From Neelides folsomi (Eukaryota; Arthropoda; Collembola; Neelipleona; Neelidae), in contig JAQGBZ010000013.1 in NCBI GenBank assembly GCA_034687125.1, positions 186,001 through 250,000 on the forward strand: a stretch of DNA of 64,000 nucleotides, in the 5' to 3' direction. Each line of letters starts with the position of its first letter. The first letter of the stretch is position 1. A program made the translations under genes and the position numbers. A model generated the notes under the pieces. It searched no databases. It was not told the origin of the DNA and saw only the letters and a program-made list of their open reading frames with translations. Positions 50,901 through 64,000 of the stretch are shown here, one piece after another.

Positions 50901-53590
50901 AGTTGGGGAGCAGGAGGAGTTTCCTCATCATAGGCGGATAATGAGATGGGTCGAGTCGTGGACTGGTTTAATGAGAGTTCTCACTCGGATCTCGGCGGAG
51001 GCCCCCTGGAGTTCCCGCCTGACACTTGACCGAATTGGTGGAGGCTCTCGGGAACACCTGAGACCTGAGGTTTTTTTGCAGGTCCCTTTCCCCTGTCACA
51101 GGAGAGTGAGGAAGACGGGCTAATTTATGCAGCCCTCATTCCATTCATGACGCTCATGATCCCAAGGAAATACTTTATCACCTCTCACTCCTCTAATTCC
51201 TCGCCCTATTAATCCACAACGTGGTTCCTCCTCTTATAAGGCCCATAATGGGTTATCCATAAAAGCCTCATTTGAGAATAGGAATTGTATATGCTAATCA
51301 CTCGGATGTATCTCCACAATTTATGCTTATTATTAGATGAGGAGCCAATCGATCCACGCTTCCCTGCTGATTTTCCTAAACAGCGGAGGCTGAACACTCC
51401 TCCTCGTTTTTTCGCCTCCACTGCTCTGAGACTCACAAGTTCTTTTTTTCTCACAGATCACTCGCATTCCTCAAATTCTTCTCTTCCTCGGAGTGGCTGA
51501 GCGTTCCTGAGCGTCGGAAGCGAAGCAACGGAGCAAGGTGAGCCCAAATGGGCCTTTCATTAATTGTTTTTTAATTAATTGATGGATGGTAAAGGAGTTG
51601 GGTAGGAGAGAGGGAGAATTACTTTCCCTTAATTTCTGCATGAATAAGTGAGTAGATGAACGAGGGACGTGGGAGGGTGAGGAAGAGAAGACTTACAATC
51701 TGTTTGTTTTCAAATTGAATCGGGAAGAGGTGGCCGTTAAACATTCATGGGCAAGTCTTGATACCTCAGGACCCCAGTGTTTAGTTATTTAGTTAAGGTG
51801 AGCGGCAGGTAGTCGATAGGTTTCGAGCGTCGTGGGGACGGTTCGCATATTTAGAATTCATTAGAGGTGTCCGGAGGTAAATGATGATGAGGGACTACGC
51901 GTAAAATACGAGAAACTCGGAGTTGACCGGTTTCTTTAATTGCTCTCCCTTTATGGCCTCGCCCCCTGCGTCGCTGGGAATTGGGAATTGCCAGAGACTC
52001 GGACTTTTTCGCTGCGAAGCAACAAAAGCTTCCTTCGTCCCTCACTTTGAGCCGAATGGAGGAGCGAGTGGGGGATAGAGGTGCTCGAGTGTCGTGGCCT
52101 GGCATTTCCAACCCTTATAAAGACATGTACATTTTTTATACGGAGTAATATATGATATTTTCAACCTCGGTAGTCGAGAAAAGAGTGAGGACGAGGAAAA
52201 GGTTGTGGAGAGGGCCAAACTACTTCCCTAAATATAATTCCTCATCTCGTAGGCACAGGGTCCCTGGAAATGAATTCCGGAATCTGTAGGAGCCCTCTCG
52301 ACCTCCTCACATCCCTCTACTTATTGAACAAACACCTTGAGAAGGAATTTCTAAATAGGGACATTCTAATGTGTGCCTCCCTCCTATTTATTTCATTTCC
52401 TCACGAGTCTCCTTGGCCGCTCGAGCTGAGAAGAGAAATGAGCGCGCTCATTTCAATTCCAGCAAGTCCCAAAAGCTGCTTCGCGTTCGCCTCCTTCGGA
52501 CTCCTTCCCGCCAGGAATTCATTTCTAACCGATGGCAAATGAGCTCAATAAAGACCCATTCTCGCCCTTAATATTCCCTCCCAAATGAACATGAAATAGA
52601 AATCGAGGAATGCAATATTTAGAAGATGATGGTGGAGAAAGATTGGAATGGGCTCTGGAGGGGTTCGTTCCTCTCCTGTCATTTCTCCTTCATCGACCTC
52701 ACCTCTCAATTGTATCAGATTCCATGAACCCATACCTTCCCTTCTGGTAAAGGTAAATGAAAATGAGGGGATGTGGTAAATGGAGAAGAGTCAAAGGTTC
52801 CGATTAGATTCTCAATGTGAAAAAATAGCACGGAAAGTCCCTCTTGCCTTCGTCATTAAGGACCTGATGGCAAAAAAAGATGAGTCCTCTCTAATGAACC
52901 TCAATTCGACCCGAGTGAACATGGAATCTCTAATAATGGAATGGATCCGTACTCTTCATCACCATCACCAAAGCCCAAGCTCATTGTATTTGTGATCGAA
53001 AGTAATATTTCTCTTTGAAGGATAAAGACAGGGACATTATTAGAGAGATCTTGAAGAGTTAATGGAAAAGAAAATACATTTGCTCCTCGGCTATTACACG
53101 CCGAACAACTAGAAGATGAGTAGATTCGAGCCTGATTGAAAAAGATCTTCTCGATGACTTCCAGGCCAATTCTGAGTAACGAGATGGTTAATAATTTCCA
53201 TAATTCCATACGGGCAAGGAAGAAGGAATTATGTAGAATGGAACGACTTTGAAGGCTGGTAAATGCGATCCTGATCGGAGGCTCCGTACGTGATGAGCAA
53301 TTGAGACTCGATTAGAGCCAAACCTCATCTCGACTCTTTAAATGGAGAAGATGAGTGAATGGGAAGCCGAATTCCTCCTTCTCTCCGATATTTCTTGCAT
53401 GGAGTAATGAAGACTGAAATGAGACTGTGTGTTAGAAGACTCCGAACTTCTTGTGGTTATCGTCTTAATAACAGGTCCTGGTAATTCTCCTCTGTGATCG
53501 TGTTGGTATTGCCGTCATTAATTCCATCCTGCTTCTTCTCACATCATCTCTCCCACAGTCTTGATGTTCAACTACCTCTTACCTTTATCT
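38919..53590. other. Long gene-free stretch with many TAATGAG motifs and small palindromes
   Basis: No recognisable gene in about 14.7 kb. Octamers lie at 39476-39483, 45099-45106 and 48827-48834. TAATGAG/CTCATTA is frequent, with 11 copies between about 47.3 and 51.0 kb. An inverted pair at 40699-40718 and the 12-bp palindrome CCGCACGTGCGG at 46048-46059 stand out. (ATG)5 lies at 40977-40991. Open segments with splice-like borders at 46562-46675 and 51082-51105 are described as weak exon candidates in the findings. Confidence 0.45.
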
Positions 53591-54800
53591 AAAACACATG
53601 ATTGAATAATAGCGTACATTTCCCCTCGGACAGATGTCTTTGACTCCCACAAGTACATTTATTGATGCGTGTAAGCGGAGTGAGCACTTATGGGTACATC
53701 GACATAGGCACAATATGAAATGTAGGTAATTAAAGTATTGAATTATACTGTTACATAAGACACAGAATTTCATAAAGTCAGGTATTGATAACAAAATTTT
53801 AAATTACAAAAGAATACTTTATCATACCTGAGATGATAAAGTTAATGTTAATTCAAAGTTATCATGCATTTGATATAGCTACAGATATTACACAGGCTCA
53901 TCATTTTTCTCGATTGTATGAACTTACTTGTAAATACTTACAAGACACTGTTAGCTTAAAAGTAATAAACTATTTGCTAGATAGAATGCATGTAAGGTAA
54001 CTTTATATTTGTTCAGCAATTTTACAGTTTGATATTGATAATGATAAGATTTAACAACATTCCAAACTAATAAACTTATCATTATTTCCTCATTCATTTT
54101 ATAGTCACTTTGATTGATATATCAATTTCAGTAACAATAATTTTTAAACTTTTATCGTTCATTTTTTATCTCGCACTTTCATTTAAGACTAAGAAACTTT
54201 AGATAATATGCATATACAGGTACAAATACGATTTAATTGGTCGCAATAATAAATATTTATTGCTCATTATATTTTTAATTTAATATATAGTATAACAATA
54301 TGACGAATTAACTATTTTCAATATAAAACGAATTGGTAATTTTATCGTGACCTTTTATTTGTATTTGTTCAAGGTGATTGTCATTTTATTAGTCACTAAA
54401 CATACGAAACTAATTGCATAATTTATTTATAGGTACCTAATAATCATACTTGTATTTATATAAAAATATTTTCTAATCATATGACTTTACCTTCAATAAC
54501 ATTTTAATTCATAAATCATGTTCATCTAAATGCCGATCTAAACAAATCTAAAAAGCGGGAAGTCAAGAGCGAACTTTTACAGGACAGAGGACAGTACAAA
54601 AGCATGGGAAAATCAATCATCATCATCAAAAATTAATATTATCATCTTTATCCTAACTGAAAAATTTTGACACTAAAATTTGTTTCTAATCAAGATACAT
54701 TTAATGTATGAATATAGCAAATATTGGTTCTGTTGTATGTATCTCGATGCTTCGTGTCTGTGTCAAGCTCATTGAGGCTGCCACTTAAATATTAATTATT
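53591..54800. other. A+T-rich gene-free block
   Basis: No gene. Texture resembles the 14.9-18.4 kb block, with frequent TACTTGTA/TACAAGTA strings and one hairpin, CTTGTAA-ATAC-TTACAAG at 53927-53944. I see no octamer here. Confidence 0.5.
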
Positions 54801-57800
54801 TGAACCCTTCTTCCCCAAACCATAGATTTATAAATCGACCATCTGGTTTATTTTGGACCCAAAGGTTGTTTTTCCCAGGGTCCATTGACTTGTCGAAGCC
54901 GGCGAATGGCATAAAGGAAAATCCATCTCTTGTGATTACTCCTCTCGAGCTTTACCACTCATTATGAGTTTCAGGGTGGCTGGCTCCAGCCTGGGGAGGT
55001 GGAGGAAAATACTCATCTAATATTTATTCAACTTATCTGCTTTTCTCTCTCCAACTTATCATTTATTGTCGGCCGGATGAAATGTAGAATAAAACATGAG
55101 GACCATTGGAGTGTGTAATTGTAAAAACTCCACTTTTCATTATTCCGAGTCTCGGGACCGACTTGTGGTCTGAACGGAGAACCAAAGGGGCCTTGCGGTT
55201 CCTCATCCTCCCGTCCGACTCATTATAGGGAGAGACGGTAATTGTACATTATTGGTCTGTTAGTCACTCCAATTTCCTGAGTGTGATTGGAACCATTTTC
55301 TTCGTCCACTAGTTAAATTTAATCAGCTGAGCAGAGAGGAGAAAAGTGAAGGAGAACTCGACTGTTCAAATGAGGAGAGATTTCCTTTCTACTTGATCTC
55401 AAGCTGAGCTCCCTCCCTTGCTTTTCCTTCTTCATCCCAAATTCTTTGCCGTCTGGCTCTTGAGGGATTCTCTGGGAGATGTTGAGGTTGAGGGTCGCCA
55501 CTTGGCTCCTTATCTTCTTGGGGGAAATATGGTCTCTTATCGTGAGTTTGCTTTCCTCTGGTGAGTAAATTAGGGAAGAACCGTCTCAGCCACGTTCAAT
55601 CATTCTCATTTCAAATATGATTGAGATTGGTCTGAATGTGGGGTGTAATGGGGGAAATAATTATTGTGGATTCTTCGTTTGTTGGAGGCTGAGTCGTGAC
55701 GTTTAAGATTTCTTGCCTGTTAGCCAGCCTAAGTACCCCTTGGCTTAATACGACAAGGCTGAGATTAGAGAATTCAATCGTCAGTCGTAACATCCTCCCT
55801 CTTTGGATTCTAATAGCTAATCTTGCATCTCACTCTTCGACTGGAATGGTGGGAGAGGAGTCGTGGTTTGGGAGCTAATATTTGCATGGGCATTCCGCTG
55901 GCTGATTGGCCCTTGAATCTCAGTCGAAGCAATTTGCTTGGGTAGTAATTAGCTCACAACGTGACTGAATGAAGCCCTCCACAATAATTACTTGGTACCT
56001 CCTAATAAAAACAAATCGGAGGAATGGACTCTACCCAGCCGCTTTTTTCCAATCCTTATTATTCCGACTTTTATAGATGATGAGCATATGGGAAATCAAA
56101 TGGGGAGAGAGACCCATTAGAGAGATAATAATGAGGATTAGGAGAGAGAGGTGAAATTCGAGCGAAGAGGGGAAGAAAGGACCATATCTTCTTTCATACG
56201 GCGATAAGGAATTTATGTTTGTCTACCTACAATACTTAGCCTTCATAAGACCAGGAATAATAGTACATTGACACTTCTTCTGATAGGAAAGTAAGAATAT
56301 AAAATAATGGCAGAGAAACGACGACAGACAATTATCTAACCTCCAGTTTAATTCTTGATAACCCCCCACACACCTTCTCCCAACGTAATTAATGGACTTC
56401 GTTCGCTCTCCAACTCTATGAGGACGAGAAGGAATGAAAGAATGCGGAGGCTCCAACGATTCCATGCAAGCTGAAGCCAGTTTAGCTTCTTGAGACACTG
56501 CAGCTCTATTATATTATTCTTGTCTTAATTGCATCCACGTTCATTTACCAATGATCCTACTTGAATGCTGAAGCCAAGTTGAAATGAGAAGATAAATTTC
56601 ATCTTTATTATTCTGGCATTAATTGACTTGTTTGCTTAAAGGGGAAAATATCACTTTAATTGCTCCCCTCCATCAACCCCCTTATCTCCTTAAATTTCAA
56701 TTACATATATAACTCTCGACTACTATATTTATTTTCATTCTTTCTGTTTAATTGTGCAAATGGGATAAGCTCATCATTCTCAACAAGGACATCGAACTGA
56801 GAGCATTTTAACCTTTTATTTCATACATATTGTAACTTTCACGATAAAGTCAAATGAAAAATTTTAATTTGAAGTGAAATCTGCATACAACGCCAAAAAA
56901 TCAATAATTAATATTTGCAAATTTTAAACTAAATCTCTTGGCAGTAGCGTCTTTAAAAGTAAGTCATTTTGCTGTATAATCGTGTGACAGTTCATATTCT
57001 TAAATAACTAACTAAATATAGCTAAAAGTATGTATTGCATATAGCAAGATATCCCAAGTAGCGTTGAAATGATTTTTTGATCCCTTGTGATTGAAGAATG
57101 AAGAAGAGAAATCACCCATGGTATGTATGATGTGGTTAAACTCTAATGATCTGTTGGCATATGTCTCCCCATATACCTAAATAGTACAAATGCCGTGTTT
57201 GCCGACAAGCATAGCCGGCTATTATCACAGAAAGAAGGGATGTAATAGGGAACGTCAAAGGTCGTATATGTTTATGAGGATCTGCATAAAAAATAGTATT
57301 TGGTTGACTGAGGGAGTGAGGATACTTGGGAGTACTCAATTTCCGAAACCATTGTGCCGGAAACCGAGTCTCTGACTGATCGTGAGTGACTGAGCCGGGT
57401 TACAACTCGTATTATGCTCTTTTATGCCCTCGTCTTCCTCCAGTTGGAGAGTTGTGCCTCGGAGTTACGAGAGTCATAATAGGAGCTTCCGCTTAGGAAA
57501 ACATCTCTCCCTGCTCTAGGGACAATGTGACTCATTCCCAATCACACTCCTCCCATAAAAAACTCTCCTACTCATGCATCTTTTCCCGACCCTAATCTCT
57601 ATCTATGTATCTATGAGTATTAAGCATACCCTCGTCGATGCACACATGATTTGGTGCAATTAAACTCTGGAGGATCCTTGTATCGCGATCAAATGATGGG
57701 ATGTTTGAGAGTGAACAGTAGCAGTCTCCATAATTTAAAGAGGCAATTAAAAGATAATGAGCCGTCAATGGTTCAAAGTTTGAAAATTAAGTATCTTAAT

Positions 57801-60800
57801 TACCTCAAGTAAAATGATTAATAGATAAGTGGAGTGAGATCGTGGAATGAGATGTAAAGGGCAGTTGGTTTCAATTTCCTTTGCTCTTTTTCATCCCTTT
57901 GCTCACTCACTCTTAAGGGTTTTTTTGTTGTGGGGTGAAGGGAAGGAGCGTTTGTGTGTTTGTATGTGAGTTTACGGGAGAGCAGGAGCAGGATCAACTC
58001 AACATCAACATTCCATCAACTCTGAAAGAGATCAGAGCCAAGAGAGAGATAAAAGTTGACAAGACACGCGAATTTCTCTCTCCCGTCTTATCGAAGAAAA
58101 AAAAGTAGTGATTTAGGCGAGATCTACTGGGCCTGCATGAAGCTAAAGGGATTCTTTTTCCTCTTTCCCTTTTTATTTATTTCCTCCTCAAAACGACCTG
58201 CATCTTTAATTTATTTATTTCTGTTGGGTATTTGGAACTAATTCCTGTTTCCAATTTGGATCTCTGTTCTGGTTAAATTGAATAAAACGAGCTTAAAATT
58301 GAATGAATCACAATCAAAGTACAAAAGAAGTAATAGTTACAAGCAATTGATTTTCACTCCCTTTAAATCGAATCCTGGATCTTAATTCGAAAGCAGTGTG
58401 TGTGTGGATGGATGCGAGAGTCACGGTAGGAGGTGAGAAGAGAGAAAACTCCCTCCACTTTTATCGAGCTTTCAATTAATTAAGCCAACATTTGGGTTAA
58501 TGCCTTTCCCGAGGCTGCGGTAGGGAGAGATAAGCCCTCGGACCCTGCGTGCAAAATTATAAGGAATTCGAGTAATTCTTACCCTCCACGGTTCACTTCC
58601 ATTTTTCATGCTTTTAGTGTTGGCCGATAAAAGGTGTGCTGATGAATATTAGTTGTTGGAAGAGAGGAAAGTGCCCCCTCAATTCCATATCACACATATG
58701 GGGAACTTGGGGGCGGCCGAGTTCATCTGCTTGATTAGATAAGAGACCTGAGGAGAAATGGAAAGATTGTAATGCAAAACTTCTTGATATGAAGTGCGAG
58801 TATGTAAGTAGGCATACTAATAAATGGGCAGTAAAGAGTTAGACGTACGTATAAGCCATGAAGCATCACTATGTCCAAAGCCTCAAGTCTGCTCAGGTGT
58901 TCTCGTTATGAGCTTTGACATTCATTTCTTGATCTCGACTACCAGCAAAGAGAGCCGTAATAAGCAGTGGTCGTAAAGTAGAGAAAAAACGAGAAAAGAC
59001 TGCTATCGTAAAAGGAATTAACCTTGAGAGAGTCGTCGGGCCTTCCTACTCCTACTTACCTCCATTCTATATATTTTCCATTTAATTATTCCAGGTGTGG
59101 TGATATGCATTTAAAGTTTTTAAACATCCAAACGACCCCTGCTCAATATTTCAAGGAAGGGAGTGAGGGTGTTTGGGGAGAATTATTTCTGGAGGGTCTC
59201 GTCTTTTTCACCGTGGGTAGAGGAATTACTGTATTTGTTGTTTGTAGAGACTTTTTCTCGTCTCATCGGCACAATGTGAGTGAGTGACTTCATAATGAGC
59301 TTATCAGCCAAGCATTGAGATTGACTAATGTCAAGGGAGGACGGATGGGTAGAATTTTAATTAACCTGGCCCCATCCTACATCCCATCCTACTCTTGGAA
59401 AGAGCGAGGAGTTGAGCCTTGAAATCCCAATGCAAAGGGTTAATGCCAACACTGGAGTCTAATGCCGGTCACAAGTAATTGTCAACTCTGGGTGGCATTA
59501 GGCTTAAAAGTCTTGATACGATCTCTCCTCCCCCGTCCTCCTCACTCTCAGTCCGGTCCAGGATTTTAATTGTGCATGCAACTCGAGCCTCTTCCCTGCC
59601 CATCCACCCCGTTTTGTTACCTGGTCTGCTGGCTCTCTGGAGAGGAATCCATTAATATTCATTAGCTCCGTTTTTATTCCGGTCGGGTCGGAATGTGAAG
59701 GAAGAATCCCAATAGGTAGGGAATAATTAGCAGCCTTAGAGTCAAATGATAATGAAAATGATAACACATGAAGAGTCAAGTTTGTGGTCCATGTACATAC
59801 GTCGGTGACCCTCGTATCTCCTATCCGATACGGCTATCTAAATGGGGTGTGAGTCAGAACACTGGAAGAGAAATGTGGGCCTTAAACTCCTCTCTTTATG
59901 TGCTCCACCACCGACGCTCAATCAATGACTAAACTTGTCAGGCTCTCAAAACAACCGGCTTTCCTTTTCTAAACTCATTCACAGAACGAAAACAAATTAT
60001 AATTCTCAACCTAAATCTTATTCAGTTTTTCTCCTATCTTATCAATCAAACTTTGGATTAAAATATTCCAATAAAATATTCATTTTTTATTGCCTAATGT
60101 GGATTTGCATAACTAATTTTTACACGTTTAAAATAACGTAGCATACTTTTCGAAAATACCATTGAAAAATAAAGCTTATAATAAGATTTGCACTTATTTG
60201 ATAAATGCCAATGTAAGTAATTTTAGGGTTAAATTCTGGAGTAAAACAATGCATAGTAAAAACGGGACTGTGGGGGGCAAGAAATAAAATTGGCTTGAAA
60301 TCGTCGCGTAAAGAAAATGGAAGGTGGAGATTGAATCTCTTGGGAAAAGGGATGGTTGGTCTCTAGTGGGCAAAAGTGGTTTGGTGGTCGATTGGAGTAC
60401 GAGAGAAGGTTTGCGAGTGCACCTGTTGCTGGGCCTCAATTGAACCTCAGGCCAGCGAGGCAGGACCAGGTCATTGAGAATTGGGAAGTTCGGAGAGGGA
60501 GTTGCGGCCAAATGGTACAAAAGCAAACCAACCAACCAGTGGGCGAAAATCTCCTTTCCTCCCGAAAAGAAAATAACACTTCTGAGTTTTCTCTTTTCAT
60601 CTCGCCCCTCTCTTTACGGGCGGCTGGTAAAATGGTTTAAAGAGCGAATGGACTCAATTTTTCATGCAAGAACTCTGCATAATTAGTAAATTTGAATTCA
60701 TTAAAAGTGGTGATGGGTTAATTAGGTTTTGGGATTTAATTAATTAATTGGGAGTAATTAGAGGAAACAATAGTTGATTAGTCGGGGGAGGAGAAGAGAA

Positions 60801-63800
60801 GGGAGGGCCAAGTTGGTGGGAGTTAAGTGGGAAGTTTGGGGAAAGAGTGCGCAGCCTTTCTTCTTCTCGTAAGAAAGTTTAAATTGGAAAGAGTGGGGAA
60901 AGTGTTGTGAAGGTGGAGACTGTGAGTGAGTATGTATATTTTTATTTTGAAGCTGGGAAATGAGGGAGATGAGTCTGGAAGGGAGGCTGGAACTCTTTGA
61001 TGAAAGGAGCAGAAGCATGCGCTCCCTCGGAATTTGGATTTTCTGGGTTTGAGAGTGAGGAGAATTGGGAATAGCCGCCCGCTCTTCCTCCGCTCCTCCA
61101 GAATCAAAAATGGTTTGAGGGGTTAATAAAAAATTGAGGGAGACGGATATAATGGGAGGCTTATATTAACTCCTGAGCAGAATCAGAATCATATCCGTCG
61201 CTCGATTCAGTCATAGAGGATGGTTATATTCTAAGCATTTATGAGCAAGGAGGCCGAGAAGAGCTATCGATCTAATCAGCCCCCCATTATTTTGAAATTG
61301 AACTTGCCTCTCTTTCCCCATCCCTTTCTTCTTCATCTCATAGGAACTTTTTTTTTACTTTTTACTTACGCGGGAGAGAAAGGAGGATGGGAAGAGTCCC
61401 TCATCTCCTCCTCCTCCTCCCGCTGACCCTCCATTGTATTCCACTCCAACTGAGCCCCCAAAAAGATGAAATCATCCTTAGCGCACTATTCTTCACTCTG
61501 GGTTCGGAATGAGTAATAAATGCTTTTCTAAAACCATACCCGCTTTGAGCCTCCCCAAAGATTTCAATTTTCTCCGCACTCGCCCCATCAGATAAATCGA
61601 TTCCACGAGGCGTAATCAGAAAAGGAATCATTTTAAATTGAGCAGAACCCTCTTTCTAAATTTAAAAACGCAATGATTCCGATTTCCTGTGGCATGGTTA
61701 TTCCATTACCCCTCGATCCAACCACCTTCATCACAAATATCAATTTAAATTGCGGAGGCGTGTAATTGATACTGAACTCTGTTTGCGATTCCCACTCTCA
61801 AGAATGGGCAGTTTGGGGCCAAAGGCCGGCCCTGCGAGTGCGAAGGAAATGTTGGTGAGGTATTAAGACAGATGAGCAATTTCAATCTCCTGTTTATCAT
61901 GTAAGTCACACCGCGAGTCTCGGAGCCTCCATAACTCTCCCCGACACTTATCCCGACCCGATGAGATGAGGGCGGTGGGCTTAGTATCACACTCGGTGCC
62001 CTTGCTCCATCGCCTCAACCTCCGCCTAATCCTCCTAATGCCTCCATTTTTCTCACCAACTGAGACGAGTTGGTTCTTTATAATTAAAAGAGAAAGATCG
62101 AATATTTTTTATGGTATGTTGTGATTCACAATTTGTGAAGGTGGAATTATGAATCGAAATCTATGTATGAAATAATGTTTAAAGAGCAAAGGGGGGAGAG
62201 CAATTAAGTTTCTCAAAGTATGGAGTTAAGGGGCCTTCGGCTTCGTTTGATTTATATTGGAAATCGGAGATCAAGTCAGTAAATTATCATTTTTAATCTG
62301 GGTGAGTAACGGCAGAGTAATTAAAGACCGGATATTCAAGTGGAAAAAATGTGATATAGTTTAAGTTGGATGATGATTGGATTGCTCATTAGGTGTAGTG
62401 GGGGATTAAGGATTGAGGATCGGCTGGAGAGATACGGCTGAATTGATGGGGATGAGTTATTTGGGCTGGAGGATTGAAGTGAAGGTCAGGTGAGTTGTGT
62501 GAGTGACTCGAGGGGCATGCCCGCATCATGTTTTGGGATGATTACGCCTTCGTGTTCCTTCTTAGTCAAGGTTGCAATTATTAGCGCAATTAAAGGTGTT
62601 AATTCAAGATAGGCCGTGATCATGATAAGAGACACTATCCCTTATAAATATCCAGCGTAAATGAAAGAGGGTAAGTGAGGTTTTATCTTTTAGACCAGTA
62701 ATTCAGGCCCTGAGGATCCACCGACGGAGTGATGGGAAATGGAAAACCATCGTGCATCGAGAAGAGTTATGGTCGTTATTCTGAACATCGGATCGAACCA
62801 AGTTGATAGTTTATTACGTATCTTTATGCAGATCAGGGTAGAGAAGGGATTCTCCCATTACAGTCTCGCTGTCGAAATTCCTCTGTGAAATATTCACTCC
62901 TACAACAACACTCTGGCCAATTGATGATCTTCAGATGATAATGATGATGGGTGAAGAGATGAATATTAGAAATGAATCCTTCCACATATCTCCCCATCCC
63001 AATCGCCTCGTTTTGGACGGACCATCTCTCTAATGATGAGGCTGGCTGGAAGTTATGGCCCTCCTTTGTCCCGTGCAATATCGGCTTCTTCCATCAACTG
63101 ATCCAATTAGATGTATGGCTTCATAATGACTTTCAAATTTATTGGAAGAATCGAATGCGCCGATAAGAGAGGAGCGATAACCTTTCCCCCACTCGCCCGC
63201 TCAGGGATCCACTGGTATGCGAGTTCGGGAATAAAACAAGGTGTGAAGTATGTAGCTTTGGTAGATGAGAAAGGATTTTTAATGAGCCTTAATTTATGAA
63301 CCTCGTAAAATAGGGCAAGAGGGACCAGGTAGGAATGGGATGAGTGTCGAGGAATCTCCCTACAAAGGACGAGAGAATTCCTTCATTAACCAGCTGGCCC
63401 GATAGTGCCGCAAAAAGGAACGCTCTCCATGCTAAAGATCTCAAATGACAGCTTCCTCAATTGGAGGTGAAATTATTTCACTGAGGCCGGAGCTTGAATT
63501 TATGTATGGGCGCATCCACGGAGCCTCATTAAGCACTGCTCGGGAGGGAGAAAGGAATGGGAATGGGGAGGACTAATGGTCGAGAATAATTTGGAGCGAC
63601 CACCCTCAATTAGCACCCTTAGAGAAGCTGCTCAAGGGTTGTGGGCTCAGCAATTAATTCTCAAGTCCCTCACGGCTCTCCTTCTCTCTCATGTTCATCC
63701 CCACTCCCTGCCACACGGCAGAGAACAACGAAGATCCTGTTAATTCAGCTTGTCATGTCTCAGCCTACCCACCACGTCCACCTTCGGCTCTCCTCTTAAA

Positions 63801-64000
63801 TCACTCCGATTCTCTCACTTCGCTTTATTAATTGCTCAAAAAGTCTCTAATCTTCTAAGACGAATCTTCAATTGCAGCAACGTAATGGGCAGTGGCTAGG
63901 TCGAGAGCCTTTTCATGGACAGGGCTCAAAAGGAATAATGAATGTGTTGGATTCATTAGAGAAATTCGAAATAGCTTCAACGATTGATTTTGACGAGAGG
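54801..64000. other. Gene-free stretch to the window end
   Basis: No recognisable gene in about 9.2 kb. Octamers occur at 55880-55887 and 60103-60110; TAATGAG/CTCATTA recurs near 54959, 55220, 56130, 57757, 59294, 62386, 63281 and 63523. The 13-bp palindrome ACTCATTATGAGT is at 54957-54969 and a (CTC)5 run at 61405-61419. A 60-codon open segment between strong splice-like signals at 59095-59275 is given in the findings as a weak exon candidate. Confidence 0.45.

Overview
This looks like animal nuclear DNA, almost entirely without genes. The evidence is a decayed piggyBac-type DNA transposon, an (AC)23 microsatellite, a TA-flanked inverted-repeat element, no operon-like packing of reading frames, and no open frame elsewhere that resembles a known protein. 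Overall GC is roughly 40% by impression, with blocks clearly richer in A+T (about 2.8-4.7, 6.4-7.0, 14.9-18.4, 33.8-34.9 and 53.6-54.8 kb) set between more balanced blocks. An arthropod (for example a crustacean) would fit, but that is a guess from general texture and not from any gene.

Layout. 1-12.1 kb: no gene, several POU octamers, including a four-site cluster at 10.46-11.81 kb. 12.104-12.250 kb: a 147-bp near-perfect foldback element flanked by TA. 12.25-18.43 kb: no gene, strongly A+T-rich from 14.9 kb, with several perfect palindromes. 18.43-20.13 kb: the one clear protein-coding relic, a piggyBac transposase with a 43-bp tandem array of short palindromes upstream, three frame breaks, an Asp-to-Asn change at the first catalytic position and a missing C-terminus. 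20.1-64 kb: no recognisable gene, one long (AC)n tract at 38.87 kb and scattered short palindromes.

The non-coding part does not look like random sequence. Counted by eye, the octamer ATTTGCAT/ATGCAAAT occurs 24 times where about 4 are expected from base composition, and TAATGAG/CTCATTA occurs about 45 times where about 12 are expected. The simplest reading is a regulatory gene desert or a very long intron of a developmental gene, dense in POU- and homeodomain-type sites. That is inference: comparison with a related genome would be needed to show that these blocks are conserved. A few short open stretches with good splice signals on both sides are listed as weak exon candidates in the findings only. 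I saw no new multi-gene system here.
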